Assembly (NCBI GenBank): GCA_037013495.1
Contig: CM072801.1
Location: 109,313,816 to 109,377,815, forward strand
DNA: 64,000 nucleotides
Reading direction: 5' to 3'
Source: Hippophae tibetana
Taxonomy: Eukaryota; Streptophyta; Magnoliopsida; Rosales; Elaeagnaceae
Below the pieces are notes generated by a model. It was not told the DNA's origin and did no database searches. It saw only the letters and a program-made list of their open reading frames with translations. Shown one piece after another: positions 12,466-24,283 of this stretch; within the stretch, counting starts at the first letter, position 1, and each line of letters begins with the position of its first letter. The translations under genes were made by a program, and so were the position numbers.

Positions 12466-15400
12466 TCATGGTTCATACTACATAATGATGTCTTAAACTT
12501 TGGTCGAACCTTATTTTGTTGTAATCTCTTTTTGCTCTTTAGTATTTCAATTTGTTCATCTTAGCCATATTCTTAGTAATTCAATCTTTCTTATTCCATT
12601 GAGTTCCAGCGTTCTTAGGTTGTCCGCAAAAGGGATTCGCATCGTTTGGGATCATAACCTTGGTTGCTGAAAATGGTGTATCTACCTTCACATATCTATT
12701 TTTAGAATTTTAGGTTTAAAAAATTTTGTGCTTTGGAGGTTTTCTCCTCTCTTAAGTCACAATTTCCAAAAAGAGAAAGAAATTGTGTCCTTAAAGTCTT
12801 GTGTTTTATTTTAATTTTGTTGACATTTTTTTCCACTTTGGATTTTGATATCTTATTTTTCTTTAAAATCATGTCATCTTTTACTTTTCTTTGTTTTATG
12901 TGTTCCACCTTTCTTTCTTCTCGAGAAAAACAAGAGAGCTAATACAGTTCACAGTGTAAAAACAAAAAGAAGGTATTAATTGTGGTTGTAACTCAAAACT
13001 GTTATAACTTTTATTTTGTGCATCGAAATGAGTACTATAACATATCAAATCTGAAGCTCGTTCCGATGCCCAAAAACGCACCGTAGCAATAGTATATTTC
13101 CCCACTTTTGTGAACCCAAATTTCATGGTGCATACTACATAATGATGTCTTAAACTTTGGTCGCACCTTATTTCGTTGTAATCTCTTCTTGCTCTTTAGT
13201 ATTTCAATTTGTTCCTCTTCGCCATATTCTTAGTAATTCAATCAATCTTATTCCATTGAGTTCTAGCGTTCTTAGGTTGTCCGCAAAAGGGATTCGCATC
13301 GTTTGGGATCATAACCTTGGTTGCTGAAAATGGTGTATCTACCTTCACATATCTATTTTTAGAATTTTAGGTTTAAAAAATTTTGTGCTTTGGAGGTTTT
13401 CTCCTCTCTTAAGTCACAAATTCCAAAAAGAGAAAGAAATTGTGTCCTTAAAGTCTTGTCTTTTATTTCAATTTTGTTGACATTGTTTTCCACTTTGGAT
13501 TTTGATATCTTATTTTTCTTTAAAATCATGTCATCTTTTACTTTTCTTTGTTTTATGTGTTCCACCTTTCTTTCTTCTTGAGAAAAACAAGAGAGCTAAC
13601 ACAGTTCACAAAGTAAAAACAAAAAGAAGGTATTAATTGTGGTTGTAACTAAAAACTGTTATAACTTTTATTTTGTGCCTCGAAATGAGTACTATAACAT
13701 ATCGAATCTGAAGCACTTTCCGATCCTATAAACGCACCGTAGCAATAGTATATTTCCCCACTTTGGTCAACCCAAATTTCATGGTTCATACTACATAATG
13801 ATGTCTTAAACTTTGGTCGAACCTTATTTTGTTGTAATCTCTTCTTGCTCTTTAGTATTTCAATTTGTTCATCTTCGCCATATTCTTAGTAATTCAATCT
13901 TTCTTATTCCATTGAGTTCCAGCGTTCTTAGGTTGTCCGCAAAAGGGATTCGCATCGTTTGGGATCATAACCTTGGTTGCTGAAAATGGTGTATCTACCT
14001 TCACATATCTATTTTTAGAATTTTAGGTTTAAAATATTTTGTGCTTTGGAGGTTTTCTCCTCTCTTAAGTCCCAATTTCCAAAAAGAGAAAGAAATTGTG
14101 TCCTTAAAGTCTTGTCTTTTATTTCAATTTTGTAGACATTGTTTTCAACTTTGGATTTCATATCTTATTTTTCTTTAAAATCTTGTCATCTTTTACTTTT
14201 CTTTGTTTTATGTGTTCCACCTTTCTTTCTTCTTGAGAAACACAAGAGAGCTAATACAGTTCATAGTGTAAAAACAAAAAGAAGGTATTAATTGTGGTTG
14301 TAACTAAAAACTGTTATAACTTTTATTTTGTGCATCGAAATGAGTACTATAACATATCAAATCTGAAGCTCGTTCTGATGCCTAAAAACGCACCGTAGCA
14401 ATAGTATATTTCCCCACTTTTGTCAACCCAAATTTCATGGTGCATACTACATAATGATGTCTTAAACTTTGGTCGCACCTTATTTCGTTGTAATCTCTTC
14501 TTGCTCTTTAGGATTTCAATTTGTTCATCTTAGCCATATTCTTAGTAATTCAATCTTTCTTATTCCATTGAGTTCCAGCGTTCTTAGGTTGTCCGCAAAT
14601 GGGATTCGCATCGTTTGGGATCATAACCTTGGTTGCTGAAAATGGTGTATCTACCTTCACATATCTATTTTAAGAATTTTAGGTTTAAAACATTTTGTGC
14701 TTTGGAGGTTTTCTCCTCTCTTAAGTCACAATTTCCAAAAAGAGAAAGAAATTGTGTCCTTAAAGTCTTGTCTTTTATTTTAATTTTGTTGACATTGTTT
14801 TCCACTTTGGATTTTGATATCTTATTTTTCTTTAAAATCATGTCATCTTTTACTTTTCTTTGTTTTATGTGTTCCACCTTTCTTTCTTCTCGAGAAAAAC
14901 AAGAGAGCTAATACAGTTCACAGTGTAAAAATAAAAAGAAGGTATTAATTGTCGTTGTAACTAAAAACTGTTATAACTTTTATTTTGTGCATCGATATGA
15001 GTACTATAACATATCAAATCTGAAGCTCCTTCCGATGCCTAAAAACGCACCGTAGCAATAGTATATTTCCCCACTTTTGTCAACCCAAATTTCATGGTTC
15101 ATACTACATAATGATGTCTTAAACTTTGGTCGAACCTTATTTTGTTGTAATCTCTTCTTGCTCTTTAGTATTTCAATTTGTTCATCTTAGCCATATTCTT
15201 AGTAATTCAATCTTTCTTATTCCATTGAGTTCCAGCGTTCTTAGGTTGTCCGCAAAAGGGATTCGCATCGTTTGGGATCATAACCTTGGTTGCTGAAAAT
15301 GGTGTATCTACCTTCACATATCTATTTTTAGAATTTTAGGTTTAAAAAATTTTGTGCTTCGGAGGTTTTCTCCTCTCTTAAGTCACAAATTCCAAAAAGA

Positions 15401-15748
15401 GAAAGAAATTGTGTCCTTAAAGTCTTGTCTTTTATTTCAATTTTGTTGACATTGTTTTCCACTTTGGATTTTGATATCTTATTTTTCTTTAAAATCATGT
15501 CATCTTTTACTTTTCTTTGTTTTATGTGTTCCACCTTTCTTTCTTCTTGAGAAAAACAAGAGAGCTAACACAGTTCACAAAGTAAAAACAAAAGGAAGGT
15601 ATTAATTGTGGTTGTAACTAAAAACTGTTATAACTTTTATTTTGTGCCTCGAAATGAGTACTATAACATATCGAATCTGAAGCACTTTCCGATGCCTAAA
15701 AACGCACCATAGCAATAGTATATTTCCCCACTTTTGTCAACCCAAATT
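12466..15748 (+). repeat. Pentamer HOR unit, copy 1 (m20-m24)
   Basis: m20, m21 and m22 match m25, m26 and the left part of m27 at a displacement of 3283 bp. m20 and m25 share TTTTGTTGACATTTTTTTCC, TTCTCGAG, AACTCAAAACTG and TTTTGTGAACC. m21 and m26 share CACAAATTCC, GCTAACACAG, TTTGTGCCTCG and GATCCTATAAACG. m22 carries AAAATATTTTG and GAGAAACACAAG. m23 is the founder type of a widely repeated haplotype (TTCTCGAG, AAAATAAAAAG, AATTGTCGTTG, ATCGATATGAG). m24 appears mosaic. Confidence 0.8.
15092..15748 (+). repeat. Chimeric monomer m24
   Basis: The left part has the markers of the m30/m33/m36 type (GTCGAACC, CATCTTAGCC, GTTCCAGCG). The right part has those of the m21/m26/m37 type (CACAAATTCC near 15386, GCTAACACAG, CACAAAGT, TTTGTGCCTCG, GCACTTTCCG). 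The switch lies between about 15235 and 15386. In m35-m36-m37 these two types are successive monomers, so m24 looks like a one-monomer deletion fusing them. Conversion is an alternative. Confidence 0.65.
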
Positions 15749-18373
15749 TCATGGTTCATACTACATAATGATGTCTTAAACTTTGGTCGAACCTTATTTT
15801 GTTGTAATCTCTTCTTGCTCTTTAGTATTTCAATTTGTTCATCTTAGCCATATTCTTAGTAATTCAATCTTTCTTATTCCATTGAGTTCCAGCGTTCTTA
15901 GGTTGTCCGCAAAAGGGATTCGCATCGTTTGGGATCATAACCTTGGTTGCTGAAAATGGTGTATCTACCTTCACATATCTATTTTTAGAATTTTAGGTTT
16001 AAAAAATTTTGTGCTTTGGAGGTTTTCTCCTCTCTTAAGTCACAATTTCCAAAAAGAGAAAGAAATTGTGTCCTTAAAGTCTTGTCTTTTATTTTAATTT
16101 TGTTGACATTTTTTTCCACTTTGGATTTTGATATCTTATTTTTCTTTAAAATCATGTCATCTTTTACTTTTCTTTGTTTTATGTGTTCCACCTTTCTTTC
16201 TTCTCGAGAAAAACAAGAGAGCTAATACAGTTCACAGTGTAAAAACAAAAAGAAGGTATTAATTGTGGTTGTAACTCAAAACTGTTATAACTTTTATTTT
16301 GTGCATCGAAATGAGTACTATAACATATCAAATCTGAAGCTCGTTCCGATGCCCAAAAACGCACCGTAGCAATAGTATATTTCCCCACTTTTGTGAACCC
16401 AAATTTCATGGTGCATACTACATAATGATGTCTTAAACTTTGGTCGCACCTTATTTCGTTGTAATCTCTTCTTGCTCTTTAGTATTTCAATTTGTTCCTC
16501 TTCGCCATATTCTTAGTAATTCAATCAATCTTATTCCATTGAGTTCTAGCGTTCTTAGGTTGTCCGCAAAAGGGATTCGCATCGTTTGGGATCATAACCT
16601 TGGTTGCTGAAAATGGTGTATCTACCTTCACATATCTATTTTTAGAATTTTAGGTTTAAAAAATTTTGTGCTTTGGAGGTTTTCTCCTCTCTTAAGTCAC
16701 AAATTCCAAAAAGAGAAAGAAATTGTGTCCTTAAAGTCTTGTCTTTTATTTCAATTTTGTTGACATTGTTTTCCACTTTGGATTTTGATATCTTATTTTT
16801 CTTTAAAATCATGTCATCTTTTACTTTTCTTTGTTTTATGTGTTCCACCTTTCTTTCTTCTTGAGAAAAACAAGAGAGCTAACACAGTTCACAAAGTAAA
16901 AACAAAAAGAAGGTATTAATTGTGGTTGTAACTAAAAACTGTTATAACTTTTATTTTGTGCCTCGAAATGAGTACTATAACATATCGAATCTGAAGCACT
17001 TTCCGATCCTATAAACGCACCGTAGCAATAGTATATTTCCCCACTTTGGTCAACCCAAATTTCATGGTTCATACTACATAATGATGTCTTAAACTTTGGT
17101 CGAACCTTATTTTGTTGTAATCTCTTCTTGCTCTTTAGTATTTCAATTTGTTCATCTTCGCCATATTCTTAGTAATTCAATCTTTCTTATTCCATTGAGT
17201 TCCAGCGTTCTTAGGTTGTCCGCAAAAGGGATTCGCATCGTTTGGGATCATAACCTTGGTTGCTGAAAATGGTGTATCTACCTTCACATATCTATTTTTA
17301 GAATTTTAGGTTTAAAATATTTTGTGCTTTGGAGGTTTTCTCCTCTCTTAAGTCCCAATTTCCAAAAAGAGAAAGAAATTGTGTCCTTAAAGTCTTGTCT
17401 TTTATTTCAATTTTGTTGACATTGTTTTCCACTTTGGATTTTGATATCTTATTTTTCTTTAAAATCATGTCATCTTTTACTTTTCTTTGTTTTATGTGTT
17501 CCACCTTTCTTTCTTCTTGAGAAAAACAAGAGAGCTAACACAGTTCACAAAGTAAAAACAAAAAGAAGGTATTAATTGTGGTTGTAACTAAAAACTGTTA
17601 TAACTTTTATTTTGTGCCTCGAAATGAGTACTATAACATATCGAATCTGAAGCACTTTCCGATCCTATAAACGCACCGTAGCAATAGTATATTTCCCCAC
17701 TTTGGTCAACCCAAATTTCATGGTTCATACTACATAATGATGTCTTAAACTTTGGTCGAACCTTATTTTGTTGTAATCTCTTCTTGCTCTTTAGTATTTC
17801 AATTTGTTCATCTTCGCCATATTCTTAGTAATTCAATCTTTCTTATTCCATTGAGTTCCAGCGTTCTTAGGTTGTCCGCAAAAGGGATTCGCATCGTTTG
17901 GGATCATAACCTTGGTTGCTGAAAATGGTGTATCTACCTTCACATATCTATTTTTAGAATTTTAGGTTTAAAATATTTTGTGCTTTGGAGGTTTTCTCCT
18001 CTCTTAAGTCCCAATTTCCAAAAAGAGAAAGAAATTGTGTCCTTAAAGTCTTGTCTTTTATTTCAATTTTGTAGACATTGTTTTCAACTTTGGATTTCAT
18101 ATCTTATTTTTCTTTAAAATCTTGTCATCTTTTACTTTTCTTTGTTTTATGTGTTCCACCTTTCTTTCTTCTTGAGAAACACAAGAGAGCTAATACAGTT
18201 CATAGTGTAAAAACAAAAAGAAGGTATTAATTGTGGTTGTAACTAAAAACTGTTATAACTTTTATTTTGTGCATCGAAATGAGTACTATAACATATCAAA
18301 TCTGAAGCTCGTTCTGATGCCTAAAAACGCACCGTAGCAATAGTATATTTCCCCACTTTTGTCAACCCAAATT
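15749..18373 (+). repeat. Pentamer HOR copy 2, expanded start (m25-m28)
   Basis: m25 and m26 repeat m20 and m21 at +3283 bp, but m22 is represented twice: first by m27, a chimera, then by m28, which carries the full m22 signature (AAAATATTTTG, CCCAATTTCC, GTAGAC, GAGAAACACAAG, CATAGTG). From m28 onward the displacement to the first copy becomes 3939 bp (m22 to m28, m23 to m29), one monomer longer. Confidence 0.8.
17062..17717 (+). repeat. Chimeric monomer m27, readable crossover junction
   Basis: Up to about 17360 the monomer follows m22/m28 (GTCGAACC, CATCTTCGCC, AAAATATTTTG at about 17314, CCCAATTTCC). From about 17411 it follows m21/m26 (GTTGAC, GGATTTTGATATC, GCTAACACAG, CACAAAGT, TTTGTGCCTCG, GATCCTATAAACG). 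The junction falls in a 50-60-bp block identical in both parents. The result, one extra monomer in the second pentamer, is what unequal crossing over one monomer out of register would produce. Confidence 0.8.
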
Positions 18374-20343
18374 TCATGGTGCATACTACATAATGATGTC
18401 TTAAACTTTGGTCGCACCTTATTTCGTTGTAATCTCTTCTTGCTCTTTAGGATTTCAATTTGTTCATCTTAGCCATATTCTTAGTAATTCAATCTTTCTT
18501 ATTCCATTGAGTTCCAGCGTTCTTAGGTTGTCCGCAAATGGGATTCGCATCGTTTGGGATCATAACCTTGGTTGCTGAAAATGGTGTATCTACCTTCACA
18601 TATCTATTTTAAGAATTTTAGGTTTAAAACATTTTGTGCTTTGGAGGTTTTCTCCTCTCTTAAGTCACAATTTCCAAAAAGAGAAAGAAATTGTGTCCTT
18701 AAAGTCTTGTCTTTTATTTTAATTTTGTTGACATTGTTTTCCACTTTGGATTTTGATATCTTATTTTTCTTTAAAATCATGTCATCTTTTACTTTTCTTT
18801 GTTTTATGTGTTCCACCTTTCTTTCTTCTCGAGAAAAACAAGAGAGCTAATACAGTTCACAGTGTAAAAATAAAAAGAAGGTATTAATTGTCGTTGTAAC
18901 TAAAAACTGTTATAACTTTTATTTTGTGCATCGATATGAGTACTATAACATATCAAATCTGAAGCTCCTTCCGATGCCTAAAAACGCACCGTAGCAATAG
19001 TATATTTCCCCACTTTTGTCAACCCAAATTTCATGGTTCATACTACATAATGATGTCTTAAACTTTGGTCGAACCTTATTTTGTTGTAATCTCTTCTTGC
19101 TCTTTAGTATTTCAATTTGTTCATCTTAGCCATATTCTTAGTAATTCAATCTTTCTTATTCCATTGAGTTCCAGCGTTCTTAGGTTGTCCGCAAAAGGGA
19201 TTCGCATCGTTTGGGATCATAACCTTGGTTGCTGAAAATGGTGTATCTACCTTCACATATCTATTTTTAGAATTTTAGGTTTAAAAAATTTTGTGCTTTG
19301 GAGGTTTTCTCCTCTCTTAAGTCACAATTTCCAAAAAGAGAAAGAAATTGTGTCCTTAAAGTCTTGTCTTTTAATTTAATTTTGTTGACATTTTTTTCCA
19401 CTTTGGATTTTGATATCTTATTTTTCTTTAAAATCATGTCATCTTTTACTTTTCTTTGTTTTATGTGTTCCACCTTTCTTTCTTCTCGAGAAAAACAAGA
19501 GAGCTAATACAGTTCACAGTGAAAAAACAAAAAGAAGGTATTAATTGTGGTTGTAACTAAAAACTGTTATAACTTTTATTTTGTGCATCGAAATGAGTAC
19601 TATAACATATCAAATCTGAAGCTCGTTCCGATGCCTAAAAACGCACCGTAGCAATAGTATATTTCCCCACTTTTGTCAACCCAAATTTCATGGTTCATAC
19701 TACATAATGATGTCTTAAACTTTGGTCGCACCTTATTTCGTTGTAATCTCTTCTTGCTCTTTAGGATTTCAATTTGTTCCTCTTCGCCATATTCTTAGTA
19801 ATTCAATCAATCTTATTCCATTGAGTTCTAGCGTTCTTAGGTTGTCCGCAAAAGGGATTCGCATCGTTTGGGATCATAACCTTGGTTGCTGAAAATGGTG
19901 TATCTACCTTCACATATCTATTTTTAGAATTTTAGGTTTAAAAAATTTTGTGCTTCGGAGGTTTTCTCCTCTCTTAAGTCACAATTTCCAAAAAGAGAAA
20001 GAAATTGTGTCCTTAAAGTCTTGTCTTTTATTTCAATTTTTTTGACATTGTTTTCCACTTTGGATTTCATATCTTATTTTTCTTTAAAATCTTGTCATCT
20101 TTTACTTTTCTTTGTTTTATGTGTTCCACCTTTCTTTCTTCTTGAGAAAAACAAGAGAGCTAATACAGTTCATAGTGTAAAAACAAAAAGAAGGTATTAA
20201 TTGTGGTTGTAACTAAAAACTGTTATAACTTTTATTTTGTGCATCGAAATGAGTACTATAACATATCAAATCTGAAGCTCGTTCCGATGCCTAAAAACGC
20301 ACCGTAGCAATAGTATATTTCCCCACTTTTGTCAACCCAAATT
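18374..20343 (+). repeat. Trimer HOR copy 1 (m29-m31), 1970 bp
   Basis: m29 carries the TTCTCGAG, AAAATAAAAAG, GTCGTTG, ATCGATATG haplotype. m30 carries GTCGAACC, GTTGACATTTTTTTCC and TTCTCGAG. m31 carries CCTCTTCGCC, GTGCTTCGGAGG and a T-run reading TTTTTTTGAC. The copy-specific changes I noted are TTTTAATTTAATTTT and CAGTGAAAAAAC in m30, and GGTTCAT with GGATTTC in m31. Confidence 0.85.
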
Positions 20344-22313
20344 TCATGGTGCATACTACATAATGATGTCTTAAACTTTGGTCGCACCTTATTTCGTTGT
20401 AATCTCTTCTTGCTCTTTAGGATTTCAATTTGTTCATCTTAGCCATATTCTTAGTAATTCAATCTTTCTTATTCCATTGAGTTCCAGCGTTCTTAGGTTG
20501 TCCGCAAATGGGATTCGCATCGTTTGGGATCATAACCTTGGTTGCTGAAAATGGTGTATCTACCTTCACATATCTATTTTAAGAATTTTAGGTTTAAAAC
20601 ATTTTGTGCTTTGGAGGTTTTCTCCTCTCTTAAGTCACAATTTCCAAAAAGAGAAAGAAATTGTGTCCTTAAAGTCTTGTCTTTTATTTTAATTTTGTTG
20701 ACATTGTTTTCCACTTTGGATTTTGATATCTTATTTTTCTTTAAAATCATGTCATCTTTTACTTTTCTTTGTTTTATGTGTTCCACCTTTCTTTCTTCTC
20801 GAGAAAAACAAGAGAGCTAATACAGTTCACAGTGTAAAAATAAAAAGAAGGTATTAATTGTCGTTGTAACTAAAAACTGTTATAACTTTTATTTTGTGCA
20901 TCGATATGAGTACTATAACATATCAAATCTGAAGCTCCTTCCGATGCCTAAAAACGCACCGTAGCAATAGTATATTTCCCCACTTTTGTCAACCCAAATT
21001 TCATGGTTCATACTACATAATGATGTCTTAAACTTTGGTCGAACCTTATTTTGTTGTAATCTCTTCTTGCTCTTTAGTATTTCAATTTGTTCATCTTAGC
21101 CATATTCTTAGTAATTCAATCTTTCTTATTCCATTGAGTTCCAGCGTTCTTAGGTTGTCCGCAAAAGGGATTCGCATCGTTTGGGATCATAACCTTGGTT
21201 GCTGAAAATGGTGTATCTACCTTCACATATCTATTTTTAGAATTTTAGGTTTAAAAAATTTTGTGCTTTGGAGGTTTTCTCCTCTCTTAAGTCACAATAT
21301 CCAAAAAGAGAAAGAAATTGTGTCCTTAAAGTCTTGTCTTTTATTTTAATTTTGTTGACATTTTTTTCCACTTTGGATTTTGATATCTTATTTTTCTTTA
21401 AAATCATGTCATCTTTTACTTTTCTTTGTTTTATGTGTTCCACCTTTCTTTCTTCTCGAGAAAAACAAGAGAGCTAATACAGTTCACAGTGTAAAAACAA
21501 AAAGAAGGTATTAATTGTGGTTGTAACTCAAAACTGTTATAACTTTTATTTTGTGCATCGAAATGAGTACTATAACATATCAAATCTGAAGCTCGTTCCG
21601 ATGCCTAAAAACGCACCGTAGCAATAGTATATTTCCCCACTTTTGTCAACCCAAATTTCATGGTGCATACTACATAATGATGTCTTAAACTTTGGTCGCA
21701 CCTTATTTCGTTGTAATCTCTTCTTGCTCTTTAGTATTTCAATTTGTTCCTCTTCGCCATATTCTTAGTAATTCAATCAATCTTATTCCATTGAGTTCTA
21801 GCGTTCTTAGGTTGTCCGCAAAAGGGATTCGCATCGTTTGGGATCATAACCTTGGTTGCTGAAAATGGTGTATCTACCTTCACATATCTATTTTTAGAAT
21901 TTTAGGTTTAAAAAATTTTGTGCTTCGGAGGTTTTCTCCTCTCTTAAGTCACAATTTCCAAAAAGAGAAAGAAATTGTGTCCTTAAAGTCTTGTCTTTTA
22001 TTTCAATTTTTTTGACATTGTTTTCCACTTTGGATTTCATATCTTATTTTTCTTTAAAATCTTGTCATCTTTTACTTTTCTTTGTTTTATGTGTTCCACC
22101 CTTCTTTCTTCTTGAGAAACACAAGAGAGCTAATACAGTTCATAGTGTAAAAACAAAAAGAAGGTATTAATTGTGGTTGTAACTAAAAACTGTTATAACT
22201 TTTATTTTGTGCATCGAAATGAGTACTATAACATATCAAATCTGAAGCTCGTTCCGATGCCTAAAAACGCACCGTAGCAATAGTATATTTCCCCACTTTT
22301 GTCAACCCAAATT
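20344..22313 (+). repeat. Trimer HOR copy 2 (m32-m34), 1970 bp
   Basis: Same three types in the same order at exactly +1970 bp. Copy-specific variants include CACAATATCC and AACTCAAAACTG in m33, and CCACCCTTC plus GAGAAACACAAG in m34. The last variant is otherwise characteristic of m22 and m28, so m34 may carry a short converted tract. Confidence 0.85.
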
Positions 22314-24283
22314 TCATGGTGCATACTACATAATGATGTCTTAAACTTTGGTCGCACCTTATTTCGTTGTAATCTCTTCTTGCTCTTTAGGATTTCAATT
22401 TGTTCATCTTAGCCATATTCTTAGTAATTCAATCTTTCTTATTCCATTGAGTTCCAGCGTTCTTAGGTTGTCCGCAAATGGGATTCACATCGTTTGGGAT
22501 CATAACCTTGGTTGCTGAAAATGGTGTATCTACCTTCACATATCTATTTTAAGAATTTTAGGTTTAAAACATTTTGTGCTTTGGAGGTTTTCTCCTCTCT
22601 TAAGTCACAATTTCCAAAAAGAGAAAGAAATTGTGTCCTTAAAGTCTTGTCTTTTATTTTAATTTTGTTGACATTGTTTTCCACTTTGGATTTTGATATC
22701 TTATTTTTCTTTAAAATCATGTCATCTTTTACTTTTCTTTGTTTTATGGGTTCCACCTTTCTTTCTTCTCGAGAAAAACAAGAGAGCTAATACAGTTCAC
22801 AGTGTAAAAATAAAAAGAAGGTATTAATTGTCGTTGTAACTAAAAACTGTTATAACTTTTATTTTGTGCATCGATATGAGTACTATAACATATCAAATCT
22901 GAAGCTCCTTCCGATGCCTAAAAACGCACCGTAGCAATAGTATATTTCCCCACTTTTGTCAACCCAAATTTCATGGTTCATACTACATAATGATGTCTTA
23001 AACTTTGGTCGAACCTTATTTTGTTGTAATCTCTTCTTGCTCTTTAGTATTTCAATTTGTTCATCTTAGCCATATTCTTAGTAATTCAATCTTTCTTATT
23101 CCATTGAGTTCCAGCGTTCTTAGGTTGTCCGCAAAAGGGATTCGCATCGTTTGGGATCATAACCTTGGTTGCTGAAAATGGTGTATATACCTTCACATAT
23201 CTATTTTTAGAATTTTAGGTTTAAAAATTTTTGTGCTTTGGAGGTTTTCTCCTCTCTTAAGTCACAATTTCCAAAAAGAGAAAGAAATTGTGTCCTTAAA
23301 GTCTTGTCTTTTATTTTAATTTTGTTGACATTTTTTTCCACTTTGGATTTTGATATCTTATTTTTCTTTAAAATCATGTCATCTTTTACTTTTCTTTGTT
23401 TTATGTGTTCCACCTTTCTTTCTTCTCGAGAAAAACAAGAGAGCTAATACAGTTCACAGTGTAAAAACAAAAAGAAGGTATTAATTGTGGTTGTAACTCA
23501 AAACTGTTATAACTTTTATTTTGTGCATCGAAATGAGTACTATAACATATCAAATCTGAAGCTCGTTCCGATGCCCAAAAACGCACCGTAGCAATAGTAT
23601 ATTTCCCCACTTTTGTGAACCCAAATTTCATGGTGCATACTACATAATGATGTCTTAAACTTTGGTCGCACCTTATTTCGTTGTAATCTCTTCTTGCTCT
23701 TTAGTATTTCAATTTGTTCCTCTTCGCCATATTCTTAGTAATTCAATCAATCTTATTCCATTGAGTTCTAGCGTTCTTAGGTTGTCCGCAAAAGGGATTC
23801 GCATCGTTTGGGATCATAACCTTGGTTGCTGAAAATGGTGTATCTACCTTCACATATCTATTTTTAGAATTTTAGGTTTAAAAAATTTTGTGCTTTGGAG
23901 GTTTTCTCCTCTCTTAAGTCACAAATTCCAAAAAGAGAAAGAAATTGTGTCCTTAAAGTCTTGTCTTTTATTTCAATTTTGTTGACATTGTTTTCCACTT
24001 TGGATTTTGATATCTTATTTTTCTTTAAAATCATGTCATCTTTTACTTTTCTTTGTTTTATGTGTTCCACCTTTCTTTCTTCTTGAGAAAAACAAGAGAG
24101 CTAACACAGTTCACAAAGTAAAAACAAAAGGAAGGTATTAATTGTGGTTGTAACTAAAAACTGTTATAACTTTTATTTTGTGCCTCGAAATGAGTACTAT
24201 AACATATCGAATCTGAAGCACTTTCCGATCCTATAAACGCACCGTAGCAATAGTATATTTCCCCACTTTTGTCAACCCAAATT
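22314..24283 (+). repeat. Trimer HOR copy 3 (m35-m37), third monomer replaced
   Basis: m35 and m36 continue the trimer (m35 has the private changes GGATTCACATCG and TTATGGGTTCC; m36 has GTATATACC and TTAAAAATTTTTG). m36 ends with GATGCCCAAAAACG and TTTTGTGAACC like m20 and m25. The third monomer, m37, is of the m21/m26 type (CACAAATTCC, GCTAACACAG, TTTGTGCCTCG), not the m31/m34 type. The trimer order therefore breaks here by returning to the pentamer's m20-m21 succession. Confidence 0.8.
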
